This document shows positions 47,460 to 60,008 of a DNA stretch of 64,000 nt, in pieces. The notes below the pieces were generated by a model. The model searched no databases. It was given only the letters and a program-made list of their open reading frames with translations, and was not told where the DNA came from. The stretch comes from Erinaceus europaeus. Taxonomy: Eukaryota; Chordata; Mammalia; Eulipotyphla; Erinaceidae. A program made the position numbers and the translations under genes. Positions within the stretch are counted from its first letter, which is position 1. Each line of letters begins with the position of its first letter. The stretch is from the NCBI RefSeq assembly GCF_950295315.1, contig NC_080172.1, positions 118,765,724 through 118,829,723 on the forward strand. Reading direction: 5' to 3'.

Positions 47460-48093
47460 AATGCTGAGACGATGCCTCCAGTCTTTCCTTCTTACAGTCC
47501 GACTCCTTAAATAACTGCTCCTCAGGGAGCTGAGACTTGCTGGGTTTTGTGAAGTCGTGGGGTGTGGTCTGTGATGGACAGCCTTTGGCCTGCCAGTGGC
47601 CCTGGGTAATCCCTTCAGTGTCCCTAATCACCACTAGCCAGAGGTGAGGCAGGAAACCTGCTGCCCTTAGTTGCTACCCAAAACTGGTCCTGTTGTGTAA
47701 TCTTTCTTTGGGCCTGGCTCCGGACATAGTCATTCCCCGAAGCAGCTCTGGGAGGGACCAACCTTCATTTCCTGGATGCTGCTCCCAGGAGAGGCCAGGC
47801 CCCCATGATGCTGTGGGCCGTGGGCTGCTCTGCCCAGTGTTGGGACCATGGACTGAGGGAGGCAGGGAGGCTCTTGGAGATGCGACATGTGGCATCTGGG
47901 AAACAGTTGGAAGTTTATGTTGTGATTCTCCTCCTCCTCCCCTTTCCCTGAGAGTGTCTGGCCCTGGGCAAAGGCAGAGCTGACCTGCCTGGCCTCCTCT
48001 GTGCACAGCCCTGCCTCCTCCTCACCCCAGGACTCATCTCCTTGGAGACACAGCTGAGGAACTGTCCTCTGATCTACCACTCTTTCTCCTGCA
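47460..48093 (-). promoter_or_regulatory. Putative promoter and non-coding first exon, PLA2G2A-like copy 3
   Basis: Homologous to 11430-12128 and 33035-33690, with the TATA-like motif at 47506-47515 on the minus strand and the CTGAAGGTTTGTG donor near 47450. Homology among the three genes stops near 48093. Confidence 0.4.
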
Positions 48094-48961
48094 GTCTTGG
48101 GTATGTTATCACATTAGCTCTATTTCAGAAAGCAAATTGTTTTTCTCACTCTGAGTCCTAGACATGGTGGAACCTTTGGATTTTCCCATAGGTAATATAC
48201 CTGAGGCCTCTAACACACCCCTCTCTCCACCATCACTTGTCACTTACATCAGGAACGTCATCATAACCTCTCTTGTGGGCCTTTCCAGGACCTTGCCCTC
48301 TCTGTGGAGCAGCAGTGGTAGGGACAGCCCACTCTATGATGGGATGTTGGGTCAGTCTACTCCACCACTTATGGAAAACTGGTTGTGAACTGTGTGCAAC
48401 CTAAAATGTTGGCAGTATTACACCAAAGTAAAAGACTCTGGGGTGGGTGGGTGGATGGGGAGAATACAGGTCCATAAAAGATGATGAATGACATAGTGGG
48501 GGTTGTATTGTTAAATGGGAATCTGGGGAATGTTATGCATGTACAAACTATTGTATTTACTGTTGAATGTAAAACATTAATTCCCCAATAAAGAAATAAA
48601 TTATTTAAAAAAATAAAATAAAATGTTGGCAGCTGTGACCGTGGACTGCAGGCTTAGTCTGGCAGGGACTCCGATGTTGTACAGGCTCCAGTGCTAAATA
48701 TAATAGATATAGGCCATGGGTTATAGCATTGTGGATAACAGTTAATTGTATTTACATATTTCTGTTAAGTCTCTGAGCAACTTTCTGCCCTAATCCTACC
48801 TCCACTCTGACAACATTTCCCAGGCAGTATTTCTGCTCCACCCCCATTTTAGATATCAAACTCAAGCAAGAATTATAAAGACATATACTCTTAGGAAAAT
48901 TCCTCAGATACATTCTTAGCTTCTTCCACTCCTTGTTCTCTCTTTTTTCTCTTCTATTCCT
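48094..48961 (+). repeat. L1 3'UTR fragment with a nested L1 tail
   Basis: Sense L1 3'UTR continuing across a younger insertion at 48416-48619. Related to 15241-15800. Confidence 0.55.
48416..48619 (+). mobile_element. Very short 5'-truncated L1 tail with 13-bp target duplication
   Basis: About 204 bp ending CATTAATTCCCCAATAAAG plus A-rich tail. It is flanked by a perfect duplication AAAATGTTGGCAG (48403-48415 and 48620-48632). Confidence 0.9.
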
Positions 48962-51900
48962 TCTTTTAAAAAAAAAATAATTATTTATAAAAAGGAAACA
49001 CTGACAAAACCAAAGGATAAGAGGGGTATAACTTTGCACAATTCCCACCACCAGAACTCTGTATCCCATTCCCTCCCCTGATAAATTTCCCATTCTTTAT
49101 CCCTCTGGGAGTATGGACCCAAGGTCATTATGGGATGCAGAAGGTGGAAGGTCTGGCTTCTGTAATTGCTACCCCTCTGAACATGGGTGTTGACTGGTTG
49201 ATCCATACTCCCAGCCTGTCTCTTTCCCTCACGGGGAAGGGATTTGGCGAAGCTGAGCTCAAGGACACATTGGTGGGGTTGTCTGTCTAGGGAAGTCTGG
49301 TCGGCGTCATGCTGGCATCTGGAACCTGGTGGCTTAAAAGAGTTAAGATACAAAGCCAAACAAATTGTTGACCAATCATGGACCTAAGGGCTGGAATAGT
49401 GCAGATAAAGAGTTGGCAGGGGGTCCTCCATTTTGTAGATGGCTAGTAGGCATATATTAGTTACATTCCAAAGGGTCTGTGGCTATACTAGTTATTTTTT
49501 CCCTTTTCTTTTTGCCTCTGAGCCTGAAATCTTATATGCCAGTTGATCTAAGTTATTGTCTGGGGAGATGGTGTCATGACTGGAAAAAGAACCAGAAAGC
49601 TGGATCAGGGAAGAGAGTAGCTCCCTAATATGGGAAAGGGGTATAAATATTGTTGACTGTAAACACCACAGATTTGATGTGATCTGGGGCCCTTAATTAG
49701 CTTAGGAGCCTGTGTGACCTCTGCATCCCTGTAGATCTGAGCTCTCATTCTATGTTCATGAGTAGGAACATTCCAAGCTTCCCCAATATTAGTACCTGGG
49801 GCCCTTAATTAGCTTAGGAGCCTGTGTGACCTCTGCATCCCTGTAGATCTGAGCTCTCATTCTATGTTCATGAGTAGGAACATTCCAAGCTTCCCCAATA
49901 TTAGTACCCATCTTCCTCAGGTATAGCATAGAGTATGTTGTCTAGCCTCCCTTTGAAGGATGGAACATTCTCTACCGTTGTTTATCCAATTTGATGGCAA
50001 GGTCCTATGGGGGACAACAGGGGGGTTTATTTTGTTGTTCCTGATAGAAATGACCAGTAACAATGGAAAGAGAGAAGGATTTATTTGAGTACTAGACTGA
50101 TGAAGTCTATTTGGGAATCTCAGGATTCCCTGAATAGGGCCCAAGCTGAAGGGGTAGCCTTATAGTGACTAAAGAGTCATTGTTAAAGTATGCCAGCCTC
50201 TTGCCCTTATTCAGCTTTTGCAGTCCTTGCTTTGCTAAGGTTTGCTTTGGAGTGAGTGAGAGAACTGTAATAGGAAGTGGGTGAGGAGGGTATCTAAGTT
50301 TAAGTAGACACTATTTCATTATGAACTTGATACTGACTCACTGCAGACTATTGTGTATTTTTGCTTTCAGGTATATATTTTTCCCTAGTTTATGGATACA
50401 TGTGAACATATGCTCTTTCTCATGGGACCTGGTCTATATCTAGATTTTGGAACTTTATTAGGAAGTGAACCTCTTGGAATGGAATTATAGAATACTATGC
50501 AAGGAAAGGTCTCACCCTAGTAATGAGGCTGAAGGGTTGACATTCCATGCCTGATGTCTCTGGTCACAGTCTGAAGTGAAGCATCCTGAGATGGTACACA
50601 TTGCATTGATTAGGTTGGGATCGACGGATGCAATATCATTTGGTCTGATTTGAGAGAAGCATGCAGGGAAGTGAGCCCCACCCCAGAGGTTCCAGGACTG
50701 GGAGAATATAGGCTCTACAGAGGAAGTGGGAGGTTCCTGCTGTCTTATGGTTTAAGAAGAGAATAGTTATTGGTATAATCACATTGTTTGGCAATTGGGT
50801 TAACTTTGAAAAATCCCTTTGTTAGGATTTGCTGTATCATACACAATGTCACCATAATTTGACTCCTTTGACACTATTTGCATATAGCTATATAGTCTGT
50901 TCTCCCTGGACTAAATTTTTAACATATCAAAGACTCAGCCTATGTATTAGAAAGACTCAGTCTGTGCTTTTAAAAGTTTGAGATATTGTTGGTATGCTTC
51001 TAAATTCTGCTTCTAAGACCCTTTCTGTTTCATTGGTTTAATCCCCCCCTGCTTAACACTGTATTCTATTTACATAAACCACTGCTCACTAAGCACAACC
51101 ATGCCTCCAGGGCATTGGTTTAATCCTCACTATTTTGCACACTTTTTCCTTCTCCCCACTCCTTATCCTATGCACATCCTCTTTGGACCTGACACTTCCG
51201 CCTCAGGATATATAAGGACAGGATTGTGATTAGAGATAGCTTAGATTGCACTGTTCCACATGAATAAAGACTGAACTGTGTACCACTCAGCCATGAGTCC
51301 CTGGTCATCTCTCTCTCCTGCCTGCGAAGCTAGCCTAGCATGAGATTCAATCAGTTTTCCCCTCTCATATTACTTAAATAGTGATTTATATGGCTACAAA
51401 TTATTATAAACATCATTACCACCACCAAAATACTGTGTCCCATCACCTCCCCACCACCCCATGAAACTGAACATCCACCCTCACCTTCACCCTCCACCCT
51501 GGGTTTTTACTTTGGTGCCCTACTCCAAATTTAGTCAATTCCTGCTTTTAGTTTCCCTTTCTGTTCTTCTTTCTCAACTTCTGTTAATGAGTGGGATCAT
51601 CCCATACTCATCTTTATCTTTCTGACTTAGCTCACTTAACATAATTCCTTCTAGCTCTGTCCAAGATGGGTCAGAGAAGGTGGGTTCATTGTTAGTAATA
51701 GCTGCATAGTATTCCATTGTGTATATATACCACAAATTTCTCCGCCACTCATCTGTTGTTGGGCACCAAGGTTGCTTCCAGGTTTTAGTTATTATGAATT
51801 GTGCTGCTATGAACATAGGTGCACACATATCTTTTTGGTTGGGTGTTATGTAGTCCTTGGGGTATATCCCCAGGAGATGAATTACTGGGTCATATGGAAG

Positions 51901-52297
51901 GTCTGTGTCTAGCCTTGTGAGTGTTCTCCACAGAGGTTAGACCAATTTACATTCCCACCAGCAGTGCAAGATGGGTTCCTCTGTCCCCACAGCCTCTCCA
52001 GCATTTGTTTCTGCTGTCCTTTTTGATGTATGCCATTCTCACAGGCATAAGGTGGTATATCAGTGTTGTCTTTATTTGCATTTCTCTAACAATCAGTGAC
52101 CTGGAGCAATTTTTCATGTATTTTTTAGCCTTTTGGATCTCCTCTGTAGTGAATGTTTTGTTCATATCCTCTGCCTATTTTTGGATGGGATCATTTGCAT
52201 TTTTGTTGCTAATTTTGCTGAGCTCTTTGTATATTTCAGTTATTAGTACCTTGTCTGATGTATGGCATGTGGAGATCTTCTCCCATTCTGTGAGGGG
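48962..52297 (-). mobile_element. L1 retrotransposon, 3' part (ORF2 end and long 3'UTR)
   Basis: Minus-strand L1: the ORF2 C-terminal frame at 51574-52297 is broken (intact stretch 51574-51828, same end as the L1 at 12146). A 3'UTR of more than 2 kb follows and ends in an A-rich tail at 48968-48990. A solo LTR (50985-51340) interrupts the 3'UTR. Positions 49689-49800 are tandemly duplicated with a 112-bp period. Confidence 0.8.
50985..51340 (+). mobile_element. Solo LTR nested in the L1
   Basis: About 356 bp from TGTTGGTATGC to CTAGCA. TGAGAT flanks it on the right at 51341-51346 and on the left at 50979-50984 (with two extra bases AT before TGTTGG). GATATATAAGG and AATAAAG near 51208-51265 give plus orientation. 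Confidence 0.75.
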
Positions 52298-52299
52298 TC

Positions 52300-52552
52300 A
52301 GCAGGAGGGTGAATATGGGGTCCTAAGTGTGACACCAAGGAGGGGTTCTATAGTTCACTCTTGGGTTAGAAAATGGAGGAAAAAGAATGGAAATCTTTTG
52401 ATTATTTCTGAATCTCATCCCTCCCCCACACCTCAGAACCAGATCTCAGGGGCTGGAGAGACTCTCCTAGCAGGCTTCCCACTGAATTTTTTTCTTTACC
52501 AAGATTCCTGGCTCACCAGGTGGGCCATTCCAATCCTTTCCCTTTTTAATCT

Positions 52553-52596
<44 letters not shown>

Positions 52597-53590
52597 ATGG
52601 CTAGAGCTTGTGACAAAATATCTGACCAATCAGAGCCTCAACCCTTCCTGGGAAAGACTACCTGGAGGTTTTTGTTTGTTTTGATTTACTTTTTGGATAC
52701 TTCTTACAACTGACTGTCTTTGCTCAGGCTGCCTGAGCCAATCTGGAGCTGTCCAAGGTGCAGACTGACTACTAGGGTTTTTTATTCTATTCTATTTTGT
52801 TATTACTATTATATATGTGTGTGACCCCTTTTCCCCCTCCTTCTTTAGGTTGACCAAAATGAACTGTTATTGTTTTATTATTGTTATTGCTAGTTGACTG
52901 GGTGTTTTATCCACTGTGATAGGAACTTGTTTCACTCTGCCTCCTCCATCCACTCTTCCCTTTTTCTCTCCTCCAGCTAGTTGAAAAAAAGAAAGCTCTT
53001 TCATTTTACTGCTCTTTTTTTTCTTGTTCTTGTCTTCTTTTCTTCCTTCCTCCTGCTTTCTGAATTCACTGATATTCGTTTATGAATTATTTTGGGGAAG
53101 AAATCTCACTCAGAGTGGACTCTCTATTTGTATCTCTCTTCTCTACTTTCCCTTCTCTTCTTGCTATTCCTAGAATTTACAGTGTACAATAGATTTGAAT
53201 AATTGTCTACTCTTGTTTTCCCTTTTTTTCTTTCTGTTTCTCTTTCATTTGGATTTGGTTGTTATTTTTATTTGACAAGGTGTTGTTTGGCTAATTGGTA
53301 TCAGTTAAACTGCATCAATCCTTGCTTCAGTTACTATTGTTGTAATTTCTGAGGATGATGACTGCATTTGTCATAAAGGTATTTAGTATAGTGTGGCTTG
53401 TACTCAAAACACAACAACTGAAGAATGACAGAACAGAAAATTTAAAAACACATCAATAAAAAAATGATTAAATCAAGAACAAATAAAACTGCTACCACAA
53501 TGAATCAAGAAGAAGAAACTCCAAATCAGTCAGAAGTAACCAAAGATAAGAAAATTGTGGAGATTAGAATGTAGAGATTAAAAACTGTTA
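52300..53590 (+). mobile_element. L1 5'UTR and start of ORF1, inverted relative to 48962-52297
   Basis: Begins with the GTCAGCAGGAGGGTGAATATGG part of the L1 5'UTR and includes a TC microsatellite (52556-52596). It runs to an ATG at 53500 with a charged N-terminal-like frame (MNQEEETPNQSEVTKDKK) that stops near 53572. The head-to-head join with ORF2 sequence at 52298 fits a 5' inversion. Confidence 0.6.
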
Positions 53591-54534
53591 CTTCTTAGAG
53601 ACTATTACACTTAAACCAACTGTTACTTGTTAGAGACTTTTACATTGAAACTAACAGTTCCTTGTTACAGCCGTTATAGCTGCTACAGCCGTTAAACTGA
53701 AACCAACTGCTCTTGTTCTGAGATCACATCACAGTTTCTATGTCTTTTGTTATTCCTGTACCTGTGGGCTAGGCAGATGTCCTATTGATTAAGATTAATA
53801 TTCCACCTGTATGTTTATGCCATTCTCTTGCCCCTATGGATCAGAGCTGTGGTTTAAAGAAAATTCAAGCTTGTTATGTTTCTAGGTGGCCTTAAACAAA
53901 TTGAGCAGGCAATTTTTAATAAAATCAGTTCCATTGTTTGATCAAGGAGTTTTGTTTTGTTCCTTACTGAGAAGGCACCAAGGTAGTGCTAACTTGGCCA
54001 GCCTTTCCATGAAGTTGAACTCTCTAGATGGAATCCATATTCTGTGTATGCTCACTGTATGACCTAGGTTCTTGTATACTATTCCTGCATAAGGAAGTGG
54101 GAGCATAGTGGTGGGTGGTAGATTAAAAGGCCCATTGTATCTAGGCAGGTACCATAACTTTCCATTAATTCATTATACTATGTAAGGTGGCCCCTCCACT
54201 GCAGGAACCACCAATCTTTCTCTGTATTTTAGGGGGAATACTAAAGGAGGTGGTGTAGATAAAGGGGAAAACATTTCTTCATCTTGGAGTCTCATGAGAA
54301 AGTTTGCATTGCTGGTATTGCTTGTTCCATTATGATCAACCTACAGAGTGCAGTACAGGTTTTGTCATTATTTTTGTTATTATTCAGACTCTGAGTGTGG
54401 CCATAGGTAAATATTATTAAGACCACACAGAGCTTAATCCAAAGCCCTATACATGGCAAAAGGCAAGATGGTTTCAGTTTGGTGTGGAGAGTCCAGCTGT
54501 GCTGAACTTCCTGTGAAGCTGATACCGTGTCAAG
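53591..54534. other. Unclassified stretch, no gene seen
   Basis: Holds three imperfect copies of an AACTGTTACTTGTTAGAGAC-type unit (53580-53710) and otherwise AT-rich sequence without recognisable coding exons. Confidence 0.4.
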
Positions 54535-54915
54535 TGTTGTTGTTGTGGTCAGGTGTCGGGCTGCACTGCGGAGAAGAGAGAGGAAGTCCAGAGCAAGTGG
54601 GGTACACAAATCTTTATTATAGGATGGGGGGGGTGGCTCAGGCCACGTGGAGTCAGCCGACAATGGCCGTCCCCACTACCTGACCATGGGGCGAGAGAAG
54701 AGAGAGAGATCTGAGAGAGAGCCAAAGGAGCCGAGAGAGAAAGAGGGGGAGCCAAGAGCCCAGAGAGAATGAGTGGGGGTGAGGGGGCTTTTATTGGGCA
54801 ACAACCAGGGGTGACGTGTGGGGCCAGGATTGGTTGAAGGGGGCACTGCTAGGATTTCGCAGGGCGTGGTAAAACCTGGAGGTGGAGACTGCATCAGAAT
54901 AATTCCTCAGCGTCA
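54535..54915 (-). repeat. 3' LTR of the 54.5-61.9 kb provirus
   Basis: 381 bp from TGTTGTTGTGG to CAGCGTCA. The minus strand has AATAAAG (TTTATT at 54611-54616) near its outer end. Very similar to 61549-61923. Confidence 0.85.
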
Positions 54916-56805
54916 TCTCCTCCTTTCCCTTTATATCTAAATGGACACAATAAAGAAAAATGGAACGGAGCAGGCTTAAATGTTATTAAAGAGTGCCGTG
55001 CTCAGGTGGGAAGATGTAGGAATTTCTGTGGAGGAGGGAAGGCTTAAATGGCTGCCAACCTTGTGAGATTTATGCCTCCTCCTGTGCTCAACCCCTCTTT
55101 AGAGAGAGAGACTTACCTGGAGGGACTCATCTCATATGTTTAAGTGCAGCCTGCTCAACCATCTCCTCACAATATCTCTACATCTTTTCTATCTTTCTAT
55201 CTAGTAATAGCATAAGATGGTCCAAAGTCAGTAAAAGACTATCATGGAGCAGAAACATTTTGGGCATAAACCTAAATGATATAACAAAACAGGAAGGGAC
55301 AAGTAGGGGAGTAGTAAAAGCCAGTGTGAAGTGAAGGGAAGGATTGGTGTGTAAAGGAATGTTCCCTGCTTGGGGGGGAGGGGCAAGGGTACATAATGAG
55401 GGGGAGGTGGGAGGGCATGACCCATCCAACAGAGAGGCTATTTGGCATTGTATAGTCCTCAAGGCAACAGTCTGTAAAGTCTATGAATTACTCAGGATCA
55501 GTCTATGAAAAACCAGCAGCGTGAAAGGAAATAAGCTGCTTTAAAATTGTGTAAAATGTCTATAGGGTATGCCAGAAAGTCCGATACAAGTCTCAGTCCA
55601 AAGTAGATGGCCAGGGGAAGAATTAGCAGGGGATGAGATGCTGCATGAGGGAGGTCAGCCGCTGGAATTCTGCTTTTCTGTAGATAGCCAGCTGGAGCCA
55701 CCAACACGTGACAGGCAAGTCAGAAGCAGGAACGACAAGCAGGCATTGAGAAAGTTCTGTCCTTGGAGTCTGTGTATCAGGTTCTTCAGATTGCGTTAAG
55801 TGACATATAGGGTTTCAGAAGGTGTGCCACTGTAGTCATGCCATCTAGTGGGTGAAGTCAGGGTGTGCAGGGGTTTAGATGGTTTTTCCGGGATTCCTGT
55901 GAAAGAAACACAAACAATCTGCTTCTCGTAGCTAATTTGAACTTGTAACAAGTTAGAGGTTTATTATAGTTGATACCTTGATGATTATAATTGCTTTAAA
56001 TATCTTTATGATTTTATTTAAAGGTCATCTAATGTGACCTCCTGTAGCAGTCTCTATCGCAGGATCGTGAGACCAATTTTAGTTAAAATATGTATTTTAA
56101 ACAAACTCAAATTGCTTAGAGAGTTAACGCATTTTTGTGACAATGATTTTAACGTTTACAGTGCCAGATTGATGCCAGATCTTTTGTGGATTAATTTGCA
56201 CAAGATAGTTTACAGGGCACCTTTGGGGGCCCTCCAAGGGTGTCCTGTATATAAAATTTATATATTTTAGTTTGGGGAATGTATAGTCACGTTAAACAGT
56301 TAGACTTTTACCATAAATAGTTACCTTAGCAAATTAATTTTTACCTTGTCTGGTAATAATGTAGCTGTAGGGTTACACTTTTGGGTGTTACCAAACTTGA
56401 GACATACCCATAAACATTTAGTTATAACACACTGGAGGAAAAAGAACTTTTGTTATAAAAACATATCATTTTAAAAACAAATGTATATCTGTCATTAGTC
56501 ACACAGTTTAAGACTAAACACTTAAATATATACCAAAAACTATATATAAAAATCAAAAGAGGGAGAAAAACAAAAATTTTGGAATGTTTCTGGATGTCTC
56601 CAGAAACTTTGGCTGTGTCCAGCATTTTTATATAAAGCCAATTACCTTTTAGAGTATTCCAAGCAGATGGGTCATGCAAAAAAAATTTGTCATTCAAAAC
56701 ACTCACTCACAAAACACAACTGGCCAGTTATGACATAAGACATTCAGGGAAAGGGTAGGAGAGAGGTCTCTGTGAGCCAGATTTTGTAGGTACTGCCATG
56801 TCATA

Positions 56806-59400
56806 TTACGGGTCCTGGGATGTATCCTGCATCTGGTCCTCTTGTAGTATTTCTTGTACTTCAGGGATGACAGCGCCATCCAGTGGGTATTGTCGGACAT
56901 GGTGGGCAGGAAACCAGACAGGTTTAGAGAAATTTTGAGGGAAAACGCATGTGAAACTCCTTCCCATGGTCAATAGTGGGTCAGGCCCTTTACAAATGTT
57001 ATCGAGTGGGTCTCTCCATTTGATCTTAATGGATGGTAGGGTAGATGGTGTTTGCCAGTGAAGAATGATAGGAGGTAGGTCCGAGTTATTGTAAATATTA
57101 AAGAGATTTAATGTAGTTAAGGCTTTTGCTAGCTGGATATTCGGGGGGTACATTCCTCCTTTAATTTTATTTAATTGAGCCTTAAGGGTTTGATGGGCCC
57201 TCTCGACAATGCCTTTTCCCTGTGGATTATAGGTAATGCCTGTGGTATGAGTAATGTTCCAGAGGGAACAAAAATCTTTAAATTTTTTGCTGGTAAACGT
57301 CGGTCCATGGTCAGTTTTCAGTTGAAGAGGTAAGCCCATCACAGCAAAACAGGAGAGCATATGGCTTTTAAGCATTTTATAGCTTTCTTCTGTCTGAGCT
57401 GTAGCCCACATAAATTTAGAAAAGGTATCAATTGAGACACATATTTTTGTTTGTCAAAGTTTGGTATGTGGGTGACATCAATTTGCCAAATAGCAATAGC
57501 TTTTAAACCTCGGGGGTTAACCCCAAGGGTCTGGATAGCAGGTGTCTTTATGAGACTTGCACAAGAAGAGCATGTAGCAAGGATATGTTTTAACTGTGGT
57601 ACAGGAACATCAGGGAATCGAGCTCGATGGCCTTTAAGATTAACATGGGTTAGAGAATGAAAGTCAGCAGGATCAGAGACAGAGACTGGGAAAGTTCCTG
57701 TGGAGGCAAGGCGGTCAACTGCGGCATTCCATTCTGACAGGGAACCAGGAAGAGGGCTGTGGGAATGAAAGTGTTGAATATACAGTGGTTGGGTTCGAGA
57801 AGAGAGCATAGAGGCGATTTGAATCAAGAGAGGGGAAAGTGGGTTGTCATCAATTTTCACATAAGAATGAGCAAGCCATGGAAGTAAGTTAACAGTATAC
57901 ACACGGTCAGAAAAAAGGTTGAGGGATTCTGGTACAGCTTTTAATGCAAGGAAGACAGCATAAAGTTCTTTGTACTGAGGGGAATTCTCAGGAAGCTCAG
58001 TAAAGAGAGGTTTAGGAGATTGTTTGTCTGGGTAATATATAAGGGCAGCAGCTCCCTTTTTTCCACCATCAGTAAAGATTGTAGGAGCAGAGGGAATAGG
58101 ATCCCGAGAGAAAAGTTTAGGTGCTAGTAGAGGCAGAAGAGGTAAAGTAGCTATCAATTTATTAGGAGGGAAATGGTTATCTATTTGTCCTGGAAACCCC
58201 ACAAAGCTTATGGCAAAGCGGGAATGATGGCATATAAGTCACTCTGTATCTGTGAGAGAAAAGGGCAGAATAATTAAATCCAGTTCTTTCCCTATGACCT
58301 GCACAGACCTATTTCTCCCTTGGCAAACCATGAATGCTAATGGGTCTGTCTCACTGAGGAGTCTTGGAGCTCCTCCTACTGGCGTATGAAGCCACTTGAG
58401 AACCCCATGGTCTTGCCCCAATGCCCCTACTACTGTGGGGGTGGAGTTGAAGATTAGAAGGTTTACCGGAGAGGAGGGGGAGAATCGAACAAGGTGCATG
58501 TCCTGGAGGGTCTGGTTAACCCTTTTCAGTGCCAAGGAGGCCTCGGGAGTTAACTTATGTTTTGAGGAGGGCTGTTTGTTTCCTTTTAACAGGTTAAACA
58601 ATGGTTGGAGGCAGCTTGTAGGCAGATAGAGATACTGCCTAAGCCAATTTAAATTTCCAAGAAAACTTTGTAAAGAAGCAAGAGTAAGGTTAGAAGGAAA
58701 GGTGACATTAGGTTTTAAGGGATGAATTTGTGTTAAAGAAATCTCTGAACCTAGGAAGGATATTGGAGGGATTAGCTGTATCATCTCAGGAGCTACATTA
58801 AGGCCGCTTTTCTTTAATGCAGGAATGAGAAAATCACGTAAGGCATAGAGATCAGTATCTGATTTTCCCCATATTAAAATCTGTATAATGAAAAACATGA
58901 AGGCCCTTATGAATATATGGGACAAGGGCAGATTTAACAGCCTCCTGACAAATTGTAGGACTATTGGCTATACCCTGGGGCAGCACCACCCATTGAAATC
59001 TTTCAGCAGGGCTGGTGTTATTAATAGAAGGAACAGAGAAGGCAAAACGTTTACAATCTTGCGGATGCAAGGGAATAGAGAAAAAACAATCTTGTATATC
59101 AATATCTATGATTGGAATTCCCGTGAAAATTGCAGAAGCAAGAGGCAAACCCCTTTGGGGGGAGCCCCAGACCTGCATGGTATTATTTACCACATGGAGA
59201 TCTTGAAGGAGGCACCATTTTCCTGACCGCTTTTTAATCACAAAGACAGGAGTATTCCATGGGCTTCGAGAATGACGAATGTGTCCCAAGGACAACTTCT
59301 CTTGGACGAGTTCTTTTAAAATTTCTAGCTTATCCGTAGGTAAAGGCCACTGTTCCACCCAGACAGGCTCATTAGAAAGCCAGCTTAATGGGGTGTTTGG
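56806..59400 (-). pseudogene. Provirus pol remnant (reverse transcriptase, RNase H, integrase)
   Basis: Three overlapping minus-strand frames make up pol. 58852-59358 holds the RT fingers and palm up to the catalytic motif, where the first Asp is visible (YTD) but a small frameshifting deletion removes the second. 58239-58925 continues RT in another frame. 57339-58202 carries RNase H (IFTDGG; HSHSPLPG) and the integrase zinc domain (HSLTH...CSSC) with the first catalytic Asp (WQIDVTH). A second frameshift near 57410 leads to 56806-57411 with the remaining Asp (KTDHG) and Glu (GIVERAH) of the D,D-35-E triad and the C-terminal domain. The polymerase is therefore inactive as sequenced. Integrase residues are all present but not in one frame. 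Confidence 0.85.
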
Positions 59401-59603
59401 CTACGAACAGTGGCGTTTAGTATTGGGGGTGCTGATTAGATCTGGTCTCACGGGAGCGAATGTTAAGCTCTGCAGAGGCATCTGTGGATATCCTAACATA
59501 AAGACATTCCAGAATATCCCTGCCCAGTATTGGTGGTAATATCAGCTACCAAAGGGCGGAAGTGTCTGGTAGAACCTTCCGGGTATTCCTACATGAACGA
59601 GTC

Positions 59604-59933
59604 TCATGTGCGAAATGATTGGGTCACCCCTCCTACTCCATGTATACTGGGTCCAGGGATAAGTTCCCAATCTTGGGGAACCTCTTTTTGCCTTAAAATC
59701 GTCTTTGCTGCCCCCATGTCAATCAAAAATTTAAAAGGAATATTGCCAATCTTTACTGTCATAGAAGGGTGACCGCATTCTAAAACAGGAGTGGTCCACA
59801 AAATCTCAGGCCCCGAATTTGTGCCATTCAGGGGCATGCCGTCTTTATGAAATTTGGACCAACAATCTCTCTTCCAGTAAAACCCTTTATGACATCTAGG
59901 ACACACAGTACGTGGCTTCTGGCTCCCTAACTG
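59604..59933 (-). pseudogene. Provirus protease remnant with second Gag zinc knuckle
   Basis: The frame opens with a CCHC-type knuckle in which the His position is Tyr (CPRCHKGFYWKRDC) and continues into an aspartic protease core (FKFLIDMGAAKTIL). The active-site triplet reads Asp-Met-Gly rather than Asp-Thr-Gly, which should abolish or cripple catalysis. The frame ends before a junction with RT near 59600. Confidence 0.75.
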
Positions 59934-59944
59934 AAAGCAGGGTT

Positions 59945-60008
59945 GCTCTGACTGGAGGCATGGTCACTCTAACTGGAGGCGGGGCTTCCCTGACTGGAGG
60001 CGTGGTCA
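59945..60008 (-). repeat. Three 21-bp direct repeats at the gag/pro junction
   Basis: Three copies of a CTGACTGGAGGCRTGGTCAC-like unit on the plus strand, period 21 (a multiple of three), sit between the two zinc-knuckle frames. Confidence 0.7.

Noticed and set aside
51921..52604. 227-codon plus-strand open frame
   Set aside because: Antisense to L1 ORF2 (minus strand) and continuing into L1 5'UTR and a CT repeat. A shadow, not a gene.
54916..56700. Possible env gene between pol and the 3' LTR
   Set aside because: The longest minus-strand frames are under 125 codons, with no signal peptide, furin-type site or transmembrane arrangement, and the region matches the non-coding 3' part of the 344-3149 ERV.
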